Below are positions 50,401 through 62,900 of a stretch of DNA of 64,000 nucleotides, in pieces. The stretch is from Hymenolepis diminuta. Taxonomy: Eukaryota; Platyhelminthes; Cestoda; Cyclophyllidea; Hymenolepididae. Position 1 is the stretch's first letter. Every line of letters starts with the position of its first letter. Position numbers and translations under genes: made by a program. The notes under the pieces are model-generated. The model saw only the letters and a list, made by a program, of their open reading frames with translations. It was not told the DNA's origin and did not search any database. The stretch spans positions 1,026,723 through 1,090,722 of the forward strand of contig CAADRB010000024.1 of assembly GCA_900708905.1 (NCBI GenBank), in the 5' to 3' direction.

Positions 50401-53400
50401 CTGGCCTCTTAGGACTTACTATCGAAGATATGTAAACGCTTTAACGTTATAAAAATGTGATAGAACGCGACAAGCACTCTAGCGGTATGTAGCTTCCTTA
50501 ATCTACAACTGGTTAACCGAAGCTGGTGAGGGTGTGAGAGGCGGGTAGTTTCTAATTGACAATGATCAAACTAATGGCTATAGATAATTTATCAACATCT
50601 AAAAAATAGCAAGAACAATACATGGTTTGAAATCAAAGTCCATTAAAGATAATTGAATAATGAATCCAAAATTCAGTCAATCCCCACCTACCCATTATTT
50701 ACCTCAAACCACAGACTAAAAAGCTGTAAAACTGACAAACACATTGTAATGACAGGCCAACTTACTGTTTTATATTCAAAATTAATTCGATAATTTACTG
50801 GAATTATTTCCAAGCAGCTCCAAATTAATTTGTTGCAATAAATTTACCTAGAAGATTTTGTCCTGAAGCATCACCGGATCGGGAACGAAAGAAATCTGGA
50901 ATTATCACTGTTGCAATCTCAAGGAATTCCCTGTAGATTTCCACATCCTCTGTACTATGGTTGTACCTAGATGAAAATCAAGGACAGAATCAATATCGAC
51001 TGAATCAAACAAATAAAGTGAAACTTCTGTCTACCAACTTACTGTCCAATGACTCGAGCAGCTTCAACCCAGTAGTGCAGCGCCCCGATAACATCATCCC
51101 TCCTTAGATGATAGTTGGCCAAGTAGAGATAGGGATAGACGTGTTGATTTCGAAAAAACACTCTGTTAATCTCCACCGCCCTACGGAGCAATTCAAGAGG
51201 AATGTCTGGTTGAAAGTTTACCTCTTTGGTGATACCCTCTCCGTGGATTTCAATAATCTCCGAAAGGGAGTCGCTGGAAGAAGTTATTTGGAAATCAGAA
51301 GCGATATCTGAAACTTGGACACCGGGAGTAGGATAGCCCATCTCGATCTCTGCTAAGTTGGTCAGACCCAGCGGGTACCGATCCAAGAGACCGGCTCGAT
51401 AGACTGTCCACAGAAGACGTTGTTTCAATTGCAATAACTATCAAATGAAAAATCCACTCAGTGAATCTAATCCACTACAAAATTCAAAAGGTGCTGTAAA
51501 TGCCAAATTGTTTTTGCATTTATGTGTGGATAGTCATTTCCATTTGGGAAAAAATCGAAATTTAACTCTAAAAATCATGCTGTTCAGAATGTATTCAAGC
51601 CTTGTTTCTACATAATTTTTGAGGTAAATCTAGAGCACATAACAATCGCGCGCCGTTTCTCCACTTTTTAACGTTTTATGTTTATTATAATGTGGGAGAT
51701 AAGACAATTGCGAATAACACTAACAGAATTTTATTGAGAATAATTATGTTTATATGAATTCAATTCAACCGTTGAATATAACGTAATTGTCTTTCCCACT
51801 ATGGAAGAAGGTAAAAATTTTCAATTTCAGCAAAGGTTTATTGATCAAAATCCAAGTTCCAAGCCCACTCGGAAAGGCGCTTTCAAATACTCATGTTAAC
51901 CACTGCATCTCAGTGTACTAGACTTTTCTTAACTATTCCTTTTCGATTCTAAACGTACTACAATCTGAGTTTTGAAATTACTATCTTTGGTTATATGTAC
52001 TATAGGATGAATGCGTTGCTTTACATCTATGGAAATTCCCTCCACAATACGCGTTGAATGTCCATCACTAGACGTCGATAAAGCTGACATTTTACTTTTC
52101 GAACGCCTAGAAGATGACTGCTCCCCTCCAAGGGATTCCACAGACGACTTGATGAGTCTAGAGGGTTGAATGGCGGCGACAACAGCAGCAATCGATAGGA
52201 TCCCGGGGTTGCAGACCACCGGATATCCATTGAGGTAGAGCCAGGAGTGAAGGAAGGGTTCAAGTCGGACAGGTGGTGGACGGAGAAGGGTGGCTGGGGA
52301 TGAGGTGATATTATCGCCAGAGGATGAGGAAAGAAGTTCCAGGCCATGCATTACAGAGACGTCCGCATTCTCCCGACGTTCAGGGGGACCGAACTCAACC
52401 CAGGCGTGGTCTTCGGACAGGGCCAAATGGACGTCCGAGTAGCCGAGGAGTTGACATGCCGCCACGGTGCTGTAAGCCAACCCAAAACTGTCCAGTTGTC
52501 CAACTATAAATTGCAAAAAAAGGATCTTACAATACCAAGATTGCAATCCGCTCTGAAACTTGAATATTCGGACAAAAACGATGTTATGCTTTAAGTGGTG
52601 CGTACCTTGGTATATTTGCATCAAAAGCAGACGCAAAGACTATAATTAACAGGGATCAACTCTGGTTATGAACCCTGAAAACCACTCTTCGGCGGAAAAT
52701 CTTTACGCGAAGAAATCACCGAGTAGGTTTGAGAATAAGCCATAAATTGGAATAGAAACAAATCCAAACAAGAAAAATACACTAAACATTTAGATCCATC
52801 AGACCATAAGGCTGATAGATTTGATAAAACACTTAACGTTAAATACTTACCAAGCCATTTGACTACTGTCAGTTCGTAGAGGATCCAATATAGATTCTTC
52901 CAGAATAATATTTAAATGAATCGTGTAAATGGCGGAATGACTCACATTTGAGAAGTGAGTAGATAGATTGAGCATGACCAATCCGTTCCCGTATGCGTAA
53001 GGACGACGACAAGTGGGAACATATTGCATCGCAGACCACTCTTATAAGATCCCGATTGGAGGATTGAGGAATTGGCAGTTTGGTAGAAGCTCCAGTTACA
53101 GAGTCTGCCGGGTGTCGACATAAAGCAGATAGCTGAAAGAAAACAAGAGAAATCAGAATAAGAGAAGTCATTTAAATAGCGGAGTTATCAAAACTCTGCC
53201 AGTGACGTAGCAGAGATGTCAGGATCAATGCCTATCCGGTGATGGGTGGCTAACTACTCTGGTTAATTCTGGCTAACAAAGTAGGTGGTAGAATATAATT
53301 TTCTCGTAAGGGAGGCTCCAGAATGCTTTCTCCTTATTTAAGTCAAATGTTGTAAACACAGTAACGGACTTGGGAATTATTTCCCGAAATATTGCTAATC

Positions 53401-54623
53401 ATATCTGCCTTGAGTACTGCTAGAATGCTAATGATAGAACGACGCACTCGCAGCATTATCAACATGAAACATAAAAATGTCAACCAACAGATGCTAACTC
53501 TGACAACTCAGAGATAGCGCTCTCATCTCAGAGCACACCTGAAAAGTGAGAATAGGATTAGAAATGCCCGTATACCGCTTACATAAAGTAGATTGCCTTC
53601 ATATGAGGATACGACCGATTAGATATGAATACATACATGTACATTTCTCTTAATTGTCAGTTATTAGGCTGATGTAGCTTCCGAGATATCCATCGTAATT
53701 CGAAATAATGCGGGTTTATAAGCAAAACAACATGATTTCTTAAAACCATGACATCAAAGAATCAAGTAAACATTAAAAATTCCTCTAATTGTCAGTAAAA
53801 ACCGAAAATTCATGCCTAAAACGAACTAAAAAAGGCGTAAAAGGGGTCAATTTAGTCCGATCTCAAATTCAACCTTAAAAACTGCATCCTAACTGGGTTC
53901 CAATTGCATTTAAACGCTTACTATAAAGAAATCTCATAGGACTGTTAATTATTTTGTTCAGCACTTGCAACAATATCTCCTCCCAAATCCTATAACGAAA
54001 AGCTATCTTTCTACCATTGAAACTTGTAATTGCAAATATTACTTGTTATTAATATTACCTTAGGGTCATGAACAATCATCTCATAGAACCGTTGATAGAG
54101 CTGTTCGGCGTCTTCAAACTTCAGAGTAGGAAATACCGGTTTGGGGGACTCCATGACAACACTCATTGGCGATGACGCCGATTGACGATCACTGGGAGGC
54201 ATGGATACTGAAGATCTTGCATCATCTTCTTGAACCGTCAATAGGCCGTCAGGAGAAGGAACTTCAACAGGAGAAGGCGCAGGAGATAAAACTCTAACTG
54301 TCATACGTTTTGCAGCCCGAGAGGATCTCAAATTACTCGAAGAGGGCCGTTTACGAGTTGAGAGGGTTGACAGAGAGGTATCCGATGAGAGGGATACAGA
54401 GGGATCTCGAGTGATATGACTTTCAATGTAGCCCAAGATTATTGAAGCGAAAGCGATATTAGGCTCAAGACTATTGGAAGGAGGAAAGGACTCCATGCTG
54501 TGATTGGTTTGAAGCATCTCTTCAAAAAGAGTTACTACAGAATCAACAGAAACTAGGGGAAAGTAGCGCCGCCACGTGCGCATCGAAGTGTTTGTTGATG
54601 AACGCAAAGTCATCGCGTTGAAT
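47474..54623 (-). CDS. MEN1: Menin (MEN1), complete, 8 coding exons, 1,033 aa
   Basis: Exons, minus strand: 54059-54623 (ATG at 54611-54613), 52946-53132, 52025-52503, 51043-51437, 50848-50966, 49137-49873, 48758-49064, 47474-47796. Every junction is GT-AG and in phase; the total of 3,102 coding bases is a multiple of three. Menin signatures in order: [13 protein letters not shown] near the N-terminus; [25 protein letters not shown] and [13 protein letters not shown] (about 277-286); [18 protein letters not shown] (408-417); [11 protein letters not shown] (508-518); [36 protein letters not shown]; and the C-terminal block [13 protein letters not shown] (991-1003). Menin is a nuclear scaffold tying MLL/KMT2 methyltransferase, LEDGF and JunD to chromatin. 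Human menin has 610-615 residues; the extra length is Ser/Pro-rich insertions after about residue 75, about residues 345-400, and some 350 residues between the LHVGW block and the conserved C-terminus. Confidence 0.95.
54059..54623 (-). other. MEN1: First coding exon of menin with 5' UTR acceptor
   Basis: The exon opens after TTTCTAG (AG at 54624-54625), ten bases before the ATG, so at least one non-coding 5' exon or a trans-spliced leader lies upstream. It encodes 185 residues. The menin N-terminal helices are followed by a Ser-rich insertion with a basic, nuclear-signal-like stretch, [17 protein letters not shown]. The donor is AAG|GTAATA. Confidence 0.85.
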
Positions 54624-55602
54624 CTAGAAACATAAAAATAAAAATTTACACAAATTAGCCTTAAAATTTAGTTAAGAACAACAATATTGCCATTATGAAG
54701 AACGAGTATAAGTAAAAATGACTTCATAAATAAAAATACACTTTAAAATCAATCCCATTTTTCTTCATAGCTACCAGTTTCTGTTCACAAAGCAATGCAA
54801 ATACCGCCATCAAGAGCAGACCCATATCTGATTCTAAGGTTAAGCTAGAATGGGTTTCAAAAAGAGATCTGTCATGTGAATGATGAAACTTCGGTCAATT
54901 CATTCAATCTCTATTTTTACATCAGTGATCATAATCTGACAGGGAAGATTGAAAAAAGCACTCAACTTTATTATATTTTTTAATTCTATCCAAAACGATT
55001 ATGAAGAATTACACAGAAACTGATTTAAGTCAATTTTGTAAGACCGAATGCAACGGAAAAAATATCATAACACAGCAGTAACATAAAAACATATTAAACA
55101 ATTACGCTAAATATGGTAACTCTAAAAATTCATAACAACTAAATGAACGAAAGTTTCAAAAAATGAAAATGAAATTAATGTTCTGAACACCAACCCATAA
55201 GAAACAGACTCTAGGAAAATCATATGCTCCTCCTCAACAATCAGTAACTTAAAGATCCCTATTATTTCGGGTATTGATAAATTACCAACAAAGTAGATGG
55301 TATATAATAAAATTTATTTAATTGAATTTTGCTAAAAACTGAAATGAAACTTTAGATATTTGTAGCCTTAATGATCATGGCATTTGCATTTTTATTTCAT
55401 AAGTGTAATTTAAAGAATGACCAAAATGTATGATATTTACATATTAAAAATATCAAATAATATTCATGACATTAGTGTCAAATTATTTAAATATATATGA
55501 GTACCGGCCTAAAAAATTTTTAACTGCTAACCGGGCCTCTAATTTATGCACACATTATAATTAGTTGGTAGAGATATATAAATGGTACCAAATTACTTCT
55601 TT
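54624..55602. other. AT-rich region upstream of menin
   Basis: Probably menin 5' UTR intron. No open frame or repeat of note was found. Confidence 0.4.
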
Positions 55603-55665
55603 TCATATTCTACCTTGAGCAATTATTTTGGTGGCTACACTGACTTGATTCGACCCTGTTGTCGG

Positions 55666-55746
55666 GTCGTGTTTGTAACTAGTGCAATGTCTCAGGAAAT
55701 CTAAGAGTCGGTTACGGTATCCTACAGAGAAGAGCAGGTTACAACA
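55666..55746 (+). repeat. 5' LTR 3'-terminal segment
   Basis: Ends in ACAACA and is followed by the GTTTGGCGATG leader. It matches 57571-57651 at 75 of 81 positions. The LTR continues upstream to an unknown point (from about 55603 it is still similar in character). Confidence 0.8.
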
Positions 55747-56380
55747 GTTTGGCGATGCAGCTATCGAATTACGTGGATATAGAAGCCTGAATCTCTTCAA
55801 TCGCAAGAAATATCTTTACCCAGATGAATTTCTCAATGTCTATAAAGGATCTGCAAATGTAGGTATATTTCATCATTATCCTCTTATAGTTGAAACTTTT
55901 ACAACATGGTATTCTCAACACCGTGATATTTATAAGAACATCATGGTAGATCTTCCTCACTCCACTTCAGATACCATGCTGCTTCGTACATTTAGTAGAA
56001 GTGACCATTACCTATGTTCGTCCTACATTCAACAAATGGATCCTGCCGATCTAACTTATGAAAAAATGATTACTAAGTTAGGCTCGGTTGTTGGTGACAA
56101 CAATTCTTTCTTCAACTTGACCATAAGTGAAGATGAAAATATTCACCATCATTTAGGCATCGTTAACCGATTTTGCACTGGTTTTCGATTTGGTTCTCTT
56201 GAAGAAAACCAATTCAGGTGTCTAATTTTCATTCTTGGTCTCCGAGCTGCTCTCCATACTGAGATTCGACTCAGACATCTGTCCCTCCTGGATAAGAAAC
56301 CCAATGTCAATAAGTCTCTTCGCAGACCTGAATCTGCTGGAGGAGTGTTAATCACGAGTGTCCAACTTGAAAGGACCTAA
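55747..56380 (+). pseudogene. gag of the gypsy deletion derivative
   Basis: The longest surviving gag in the window, open from the leader to a stop at 56378-56380. Blocks visible: TWYSQHRDIYKN, PADLTYEKMITKLGSV, FFNLTISEDENIHHHLGIVN and LEENQFRCLIFILGLRAA, in the usual order of gypsy gag proteins. An ATG in the LTR (55682) opens the same frame but is probably not the natural start. It is collinear with the more decayed gag pieces at 13180-13770 and 45577-46560. Confidence 0.8.
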
Positions 56381-56439
56381 AAATGATCTATCATCCATCG
56401 ACTGAGGGGACCCACTCCCCATCCAACAATTACCCGACG

Positions 56440-57190
56440 AATATCAGAAGCAGTCACTCCCAAGATGCCAATTTTGTGGAGAATGTTGTTATCATCGCGA
56501 CTGCCTTATCGAAGACGTCGCTGCCAGAACTCCAATGACAATGGCCATAAAGAAGACTTCTACTGAGAAACTTCTGCGAACAGTTCAACGAGGCAAAACC
56601 CGAAAAACAAGAGAGCATTAACTTAGACGAGGTAGAGCAATGATCAATACTGGCTCCGATATCTAATGCTATGCCACTCTACGTGTCGATGCTACACGAA
56701 GCTACATTCCTGGAGAAGACGATCTTCAGGTAGTGCTACAATGATCAAAATATTAACCTAATGGGCCTAGACTGGATCGATGAGCTCAACCTTATCCAGT
56801 TCCCATTGACGAAAACGAAACCCACCAGATATCTACTCTCAAACATACGAATGTGGCAAATCTTGTGAGAGGATGCAACCAGTGTCTATATTTTGCCTAA
56901 TCTTGCTTCAGCTAAGACGATCTCTGGTCGTGTTAAGACAGCAGAATTTGAAGGTTAAGATTTAAAGATAGCGTGTAAAGAGATGTTGTTATCAAAACAA
57001 CTTTGTGTTCCGACAAAGTGTGACCCGTTGCGCGCATATAGTGTGGGTGATCTCGTGTATGTCCTCAACCAGGATTTAAAGCACTAATAGACAGCTGTCA
57101 TAATCACCAAGCCACATGACGGCGATATCTACGACGTGGAGAACGGAAAGGATACTTGATTTCGCGATCACATGCAACTCAGATCAGGAG
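56440..57190 (+). pseudogene. Nucleocapsid/protease/integrase-tail remnant
   Basis: After gag, CQFCGECCYHRDC is a damaged CCHC knuckle (about 56460-56500). INTGSDI at about 56650 stands where the protease LDTGSD would be, with the catalytic Asp replaced, and a stop follows. MGLDWIDELNLI (about 56760-56800) is the usual end of the protease region. From about 56990 the frame reads KCDPLRAYSVGDLVYVLNQD and then TAVIITKPHDGDIYDV, the C-terminal integrase segment of gypsy pol. Everything between is absent. Confidence 0.75.
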
Positions 57191-57570
57191 GGTTTGATTA
57201 GGTGATTTGTCGTGATGTTATTAATTTTTTATGTTCTATATCTTACAGTTCTCTAACTCCCGAACAGCCTGTGATCCCCGATGTAGTGCGACGACGCGAA
57301 AGATCTCACGACAAAGACGAACGGATAATTAAATCTACGAACGGCCGTGTTACACAAAGAAAATAATATTTTTCCTAAAATAATTCTCATATCTATAATT
57401 CTTTATCTTCCATTTTTTAATTCCTGCTCCTTGTAATCCCCTTTTATTAGAAAGAATTTGTTTACAATACGCTTGTAAATGGCGCATAATATAGACCGAC
57501 CTAGAGATACTCAAATGTGAGTCTTGTTTTGATATAGTGATTTGGGTCGTTTTGTATTGTGATGTTGCCG

Positions 57571-57651
57571 GTCGTGTTTATAACTAGTGCAATGCCTTAG
57601 GAAACCTAAGAGTCGGCTACGGTATCCTACAGAGAAGAGCAGATTACAACA
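57571..57651 (+). repeat. 3' LTR 3'-terminal segment
   Basis: 75 of 81 bases match 55666-55746. Upstream, TTTGGGTCGTTTTGTATTG extends the LTR and is shared with the inverted copy at 59038-59166. Confidence 0.8.
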
Positions 57652-58499
57652 GACCCCCTTCCCCTCCCGTCCCCTACGTTTTAACACTATGCCCAATGTT
57701 ATATTACTGGCTTTTTATTATCTCCAATTTCTTTGAATATTATTATCCATATCGCTGTATCTTTGTACTGGTAATCCACTGTCAGATATAACTGGTGGTG
57801 TAGGTGAAGATTTCCCTGGAAGTAGTACCAGTGAAGGAATATCTTTGAGATATTTCATCAACGGTTGAAGTTATTAACTCATAATCAATTATATACAGAA
57901 AATAAAATTTAAATATTTGTCTCATCATCACCATTAAAGAGAGCTAAATTGAGCCCATATCCTTCACATGTAAGTATATTATGTGGTCTTTTGGAAGCTC
58001 GATTTCAGTATCCTTACCTTCCAAAGTTGTTTTAATCTGCACTCCATGCGATTTTTGAAATCCATGGTACGTATGTATTTGAAATTGAGGAGTTAAGAAA
58101 TTTACTTTATATCTTCTTCTTGTGAATGGAACTTTTGGAATTGTCTATTATATTCTAAACAGTATGTTTTACAATTGGAAAAATCCATATTTTCTGAAAA
58201 CATAGAACTTGGTAGCGGAATTCTTGGAAGGTTATCTTTTAAATTGAAAGAAATTAAGCTTTCAAAATGTGTAACGAGGTCATAAAATGTTATATTTCAC
58301 AGATTTAAAGCATGATAAATACAAATCCATATATGCAAATAATTTAATGAAAGAATATTCGCTATTTGGCATAATAATTCTTGAATGGGATGAATATTCC
58401 TCTGACAATTTATAGAGTTTCGGATTTATGGCCTATTATTTTTCCTTCATTACCGTCCATGCTCAGTTGGCGTTTGTTTCCGCGTTTTACAGTCAATGA

Positions 58500-58800
58500 C
58501 AATAGAACTTGTGAAGTTCGAGTGCAGAGGCCTCCTCAGCCAATCAGCGATCAATATCCCTGCAACTTAGCGTTGTTTGTATTTAAGGACCAAGCCCGTG
58601 GACAGCGATTCATAAGGAGCTCTGATCGGTTAAAATTCCCACTATCTCATCCCTTACGGATCAATAAACCCTCTCGCTACTTTGGGAGCAGCCTAGCTAA
58701 TTTCGGGAGCAAATTGATAATAGAGGACTCTACTAGACGCCATCTGGACTGCTTAGGAGGATTACTCAGGATGTAGCAAAAAGGCTTATTGGTGTACCAT
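58500..58800 (+). mobile_element. LTR-like promoter and poly(A) block
   Basis: A GC-richer 250-base segment: tandem CCAATCAGCGATCAAT, then TATTTAAGGACC, then GATCAATAAACCCTCTCGC about 90 bases on. CAAT box, TATA-like box and poly(A) signal at that spacing recall the U3-R region of an LTR or a TRIM-type element. A 131-codon frame (58381-58776) crosses it but shows no domain. No partner copy was found in the window, so this is only a guess. Confidence 0.3.
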
Positions 58801-59037
58801 CCGCTACATACTGAAGGAATGCGTATAAGGTTATATCAAACGCGAGTTACATATGCATTATATGCTGTTCTTCTCTGAAATTACGATAGTTTTGTTTAAG
58901 TGTTAAAAATAGCTTCTTATTCGTTATTAGATCTATTTTGTTTTGTAAATATTTAAAGTATGACTTCTTCACACAAGTATCTCCAGGGCCTAATTTCCAG
59001 TTGTTTTAAACCTTGTGATAGATAAACTGAAACACAA

Positions 59038-59166
59038 CTGTTATGATCTGCCATTCTCGGTAAAATTCCGTAATCGACTCATAGAATCCCTAAGAAATTG
59101 CATTAGTTACGAATACGGTCCGAAGCATCATAATACAAAACGACATAAGCCACCATATCGAAAAGA
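59038..59166 (-). repeat. Inverted, diverged copy of the gypsy LTR end
   Basis: Read on the minus strand it gives GTCGTTTTGTATTATGATG, GTAACTAATGCAAT, GAGTCGATTACGG and ATCATAACAG, aligning with the LTR ends at 55666 and 57571. It is clearly more diverged than those two are from each other and stands alone, as a solo LTR or fragment. Confidence 0.7.
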
Positions 59167-59751
59167 GATGCACGTTTTTTGTCGAGGGGTTGGTTTATAT
59201 GATGCAATCGTAATGTAAATAAACTCATTCGAATAAAGGGGAATTAGAGGGAGCAGGATTTAAAAGGAGGAAAATAAAGAACCTTATATATATGAATTAT
59301 TTTTGAAGAAATTATTATTTTCTCATATGTAGTAAGAAAATACCAGAATGTCATCCATAATGTTGACATCAGATTTCATCAGTGTCTTCCCAAAAGATCG
59401 TCTGAAAATGCAGTAGCATATTTTCTTCTAGCTGAGGAATGAAGGACTTATTATCCTGAACCCTATGAACCCTACTCTTTCCCCAAACTATTTCCTCTGC
59501 TGTAACTACTCAACCTTATGTCCTTATACGATAATGTATACTACTTGCATTTATAAGCGAACGAAACCAAATTTATTGATAAATAGGTTCAAATGTCAGA
59601 AATATATCTTTGAATAGTATTTTGGCACCTTTGGAAATACTATTTTTGAGAAAATACTTGGAATTTAATTGTCACTAAATTCAGTCAAATCAAAATCTAA
59701 GCTCTGAACTGGCAACAACGAGCCTTAAAACTGATAAGAAAAAATACATAC

Positions 59752-59960
59752 CATGACACAAGAAGAAGGAGAAAAGAGGAGGCGTTGGTTGGAGAGTTTT
59801 ATTGAGAGTAGAGATAAAGTGGAGGTTGGGGGCGAGAGAGGCTTGTTTAACTGCGTAGATGTGTGTACAAATTTGTTTGCATAAGGTATTAGTCTGGGCA
59901 CACAATAATAGGGGCATAAGTTGAGACTTGGTGACAGTGACGTCCTCAGAGCAGTGTGAG
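59752..59960 (-). other. Candidate 5' non-coding exon
   Basis: The minus strand is strongly pyrimidine-rich here and ends in CATG followed by a GTATGT donor (donor GT at 59750-59751). It could be a 5' UTR exon of menin, some 5 kb upstream of the first coding exon; a 75-codon chance frame overlaps it. No transcript evidence is possible from sequence alone. Confidence 0.2.
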
Positions 59961-62900
59961 AAACGAAGTCATCGAATGATCGAGCTGGTTAGTCATTTAT
60001 ATTTTGAAATGGAATTTTCATCAAGATGTCACGATTACTATTAATTCGGATATATTTTAACACGATTTCTCAACTGTTATATTTTCCTGACGTCATATAA
60101 ATTCTTAACCACCAGACTAATTTTCAATTAAGTCCGTGATAAATTAAACTATACTACTTATTTTGAGTTTCTTTTACAGATATTCTCATCGCATCATCTA
60201 CCGCCGTAATGAAAAAGGTTAAGTTTACCTTAAGGGTTTAGATATAAAATTTGTTCTAATGAAGTCCCAGAGCATCATTATTCAAAAAAGCGCCCATCAC
60301 GACAGTAACCCTCGAGCATTTTCGTCAAAATTTCTTGTATTTCCTTTTCTTATCACAATTTTGCATATATTTGGTTTTTAAAAGGTAAATATAACATCTT
60401 ATCTTGATTAGCCAAGAAGGTACTATAATGTTCACATTAAATGTGACTTAAAGACCCTTATTTGCACATTTAAATGTACGTCACGTGCAGTAAATTATTA
60501 TTAATTTAAAATATCCTGCCCAACCATAAACTGACATCTAAAAACTATTCTAAATGTGAAGGAATTCCCAATTCCGTCAACTCAATAAATTATTTTTTCT
60601 TTCCATACAAAGCCAGATGCATATTACTATTAATTTGTCTGCATAACTCTTATACAGGTGGGAAGTACAAGGAATATTAGTAACAAGGATTCAGGATCAG
60701 ACAGTGTAATTGGAATTGCAGAACAGAAAGTTATTAACTTCAGAAAAAAAAGGTGTGTACAGTGGGATTACTCGAAATCTTCAACATCGAAATAAGTAGT
60801 GAGAGTGCATCTATATTCTTTCAGAAAAAACAAAGTCATGGATCTTGTTCATTCAAAGAAAATGAAGAAGTGGGAAAAGTAAATCTTTTTACAGATGTGG
60901 GCTAACCCCGAAGTATAAAAATATTGATAAGTGAGTTGGTATTGTAATAGTAGCCGGGGTGAGTGTTAGTAGCCAAACGTGGAAGCAGAAAGTGGTGAGC
61001 TTATAAGTATGAACGAGATTACCATTTCTCGTAGCATTTTTATGATCAAAATACATAGGGCATAGAGAGAGTAGTAGGAAGAAAAGGGCGATTTCAAGTG
61101 AAAGGCGTGCAAACTACAGCGGGGAGGGGAGGAGCGTCATTTGAAAGCCCAAAAATGTAAGTTTGTGGATGCAGGATCTCTCTTTAGGTCTGTTGGTATC
61201 TTGTTTGGTTATTTGAATCACGTCTGCCAATTATATTTTGCGCGGTCTTCGCAAAATATTTTCCAGATTTCTCATCTCGTTTTCACTGATTTTGCTTGAA
61301 AGAGTCCGTCCGGCTATTAATTATTAAAAGAAACAACAGTTGAGCCTTTTTTTCTAAGAAACCAGGAATATAAGCGAAATCGGCGCGCACATAGTAGGAA
61401 AAGGCAAAGATCAACATCAAATCAATTACAAACATTGCGAAGCCTTACTTTAAGGAGAGTATTGAAAGCTATTAAGGTAGGGGAAACCAATTTGGAATTT
61501 TTAAAGCAAATACAAAAAATGTAAAACATTATAAAGGCAGCCACAGACGACACTCTCGGCACTCAACCCGATTTTAATGAAGCTGTCGATGAGTTTTCCC
61601 CTACTGTACTACGGATCTTGTGTTTTCTCAAGATCAACACGCCTCTTTCCTTTATAATGCCTGTTATCGATAGTTACCTTAGTAAATGGACCCTTTTTTT
61701 CTGAATAATGTTGTGCTACCTTCTATTTGTCTTGTGTTTTGCATACTATTATTCGAGAAAGATATATATAATGCGGAATAGTTAACTGAAAACTCCTCTT
61801 CTCAAGAGAGGAGTAATAATAAACGATATTTGTTATTCAAAAGAGTACAACAATTATATATTGCACTTTTTTTGTTTTAAACACTTTAAAATTTATATAT
61901 ATATAGTTAGGAACCATTTAGTTAACTCCATCATGTTCTATTAGAATATATAATTAAAGCCTGAGATAGGAATAATACGCTCTTGGGAATAAAAGAACTA
62001 GGGGTTAGATAAAAGCATGCATAATGAAAAGGCAAAATCAAATCAGCGGGAAACATAAAATTAAAAAAATGCAATAGCAGAGCAGCGCAGATTTTCGAAA
62101 AAAAGAGAGAAATTAAAACAAATCAGTATAATGTTATCAAAAGCGCTTATTACCGCGACGCGCTCTTTGGAGGTGTTAGTAAAACGACCGAGCTGCAAAT
62201 TAGAATAAAGTGGGGGGTGAAAGGGCGGTGAATGAGCAAGAGGCAGCAGAGTGAGGTGAGTTGAGTGTTTAATCACAATTAATATTGTAAAAATAATTCC
62301 AGAAGCGTTTTGAAATTTGCTTGGTTTTGTGTGTATTTTGAATTTGGCCATGTATTATTATTATTATTATTGAAGCTATTTTGCTTACAATTTCTCTAGT
62401 GCTTCTATTATCGGATTTGTAAAATCTTCTTCATCTGGAAATGAAAGACTTAAATTGAATACTCCGATGGTATTTACTAGAATCTTCAACAGAAAAAAGA
62501 ACAGGAAAAGTACCTTACGGCTATTTCTTCTTCTACTTCATTTAAAAATTCAGTTTTATAAGGATTTTCCTTTTTCCTAAAATAATACATTTATCACCGC
62601 CTGATACCTCTATTCACATTATTTTTCAATAGTTCGATCGTCAAAAGCTCACTTTCTAAAATTGGTGAATTTTGCTATTACAATTTCTTTCAACAGTTGA
62701 TCTTTGTAAATAAGCGCAAGTTTGTCGCTCCCGTATATCTCTGCATATTTAAGAAGATTCGAATTGAAACGTCGTTAGATATTTTTGCTTTTTAATCCCA
62801 ACATCTCAAAATCACTTGAAATTCTAATTCTAAACGACTGCATATTAGTAAACAAGTCAATTAAACAACGAAAGTTAGAACATTTAAACACAGAAACTGA

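Larger units (their letters stand above)
55603..57651 (+). mobile_element. Ty3/gypsy deletion derivative with LTR ends
   Basis: Two direct copies of an 81-base LTR end (55666-55746 and 57571-57651) differ at 6 positions, with no indels. Between them: GTTTGGCGATGC leader, gag, a damaged zinc knuckle, a protease relic, then directly the integrase C-terminal tail. Reverse transcriptase, RNase H and the integrase core are missing, so about 3 kb of pol has been lost. The coding parts have stops and frameshifts. The outer edge of the LTRs and the target-site duplication could not be fixed. It is not autonomous. Confidence 0.8.

Noticed and set aside
52324..52594. Plus-strand frames inside menin exon 3
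   Set aside because: Complement of the conserved [10 protein letters not shown] region; shadows.
62061..62351. 96-codon minus-strand frame and a small possible exon before GTAATA
   Set aside because: Joining it to the 63022-63243 exon in phase gives an early stop, so it was not added to that gene.
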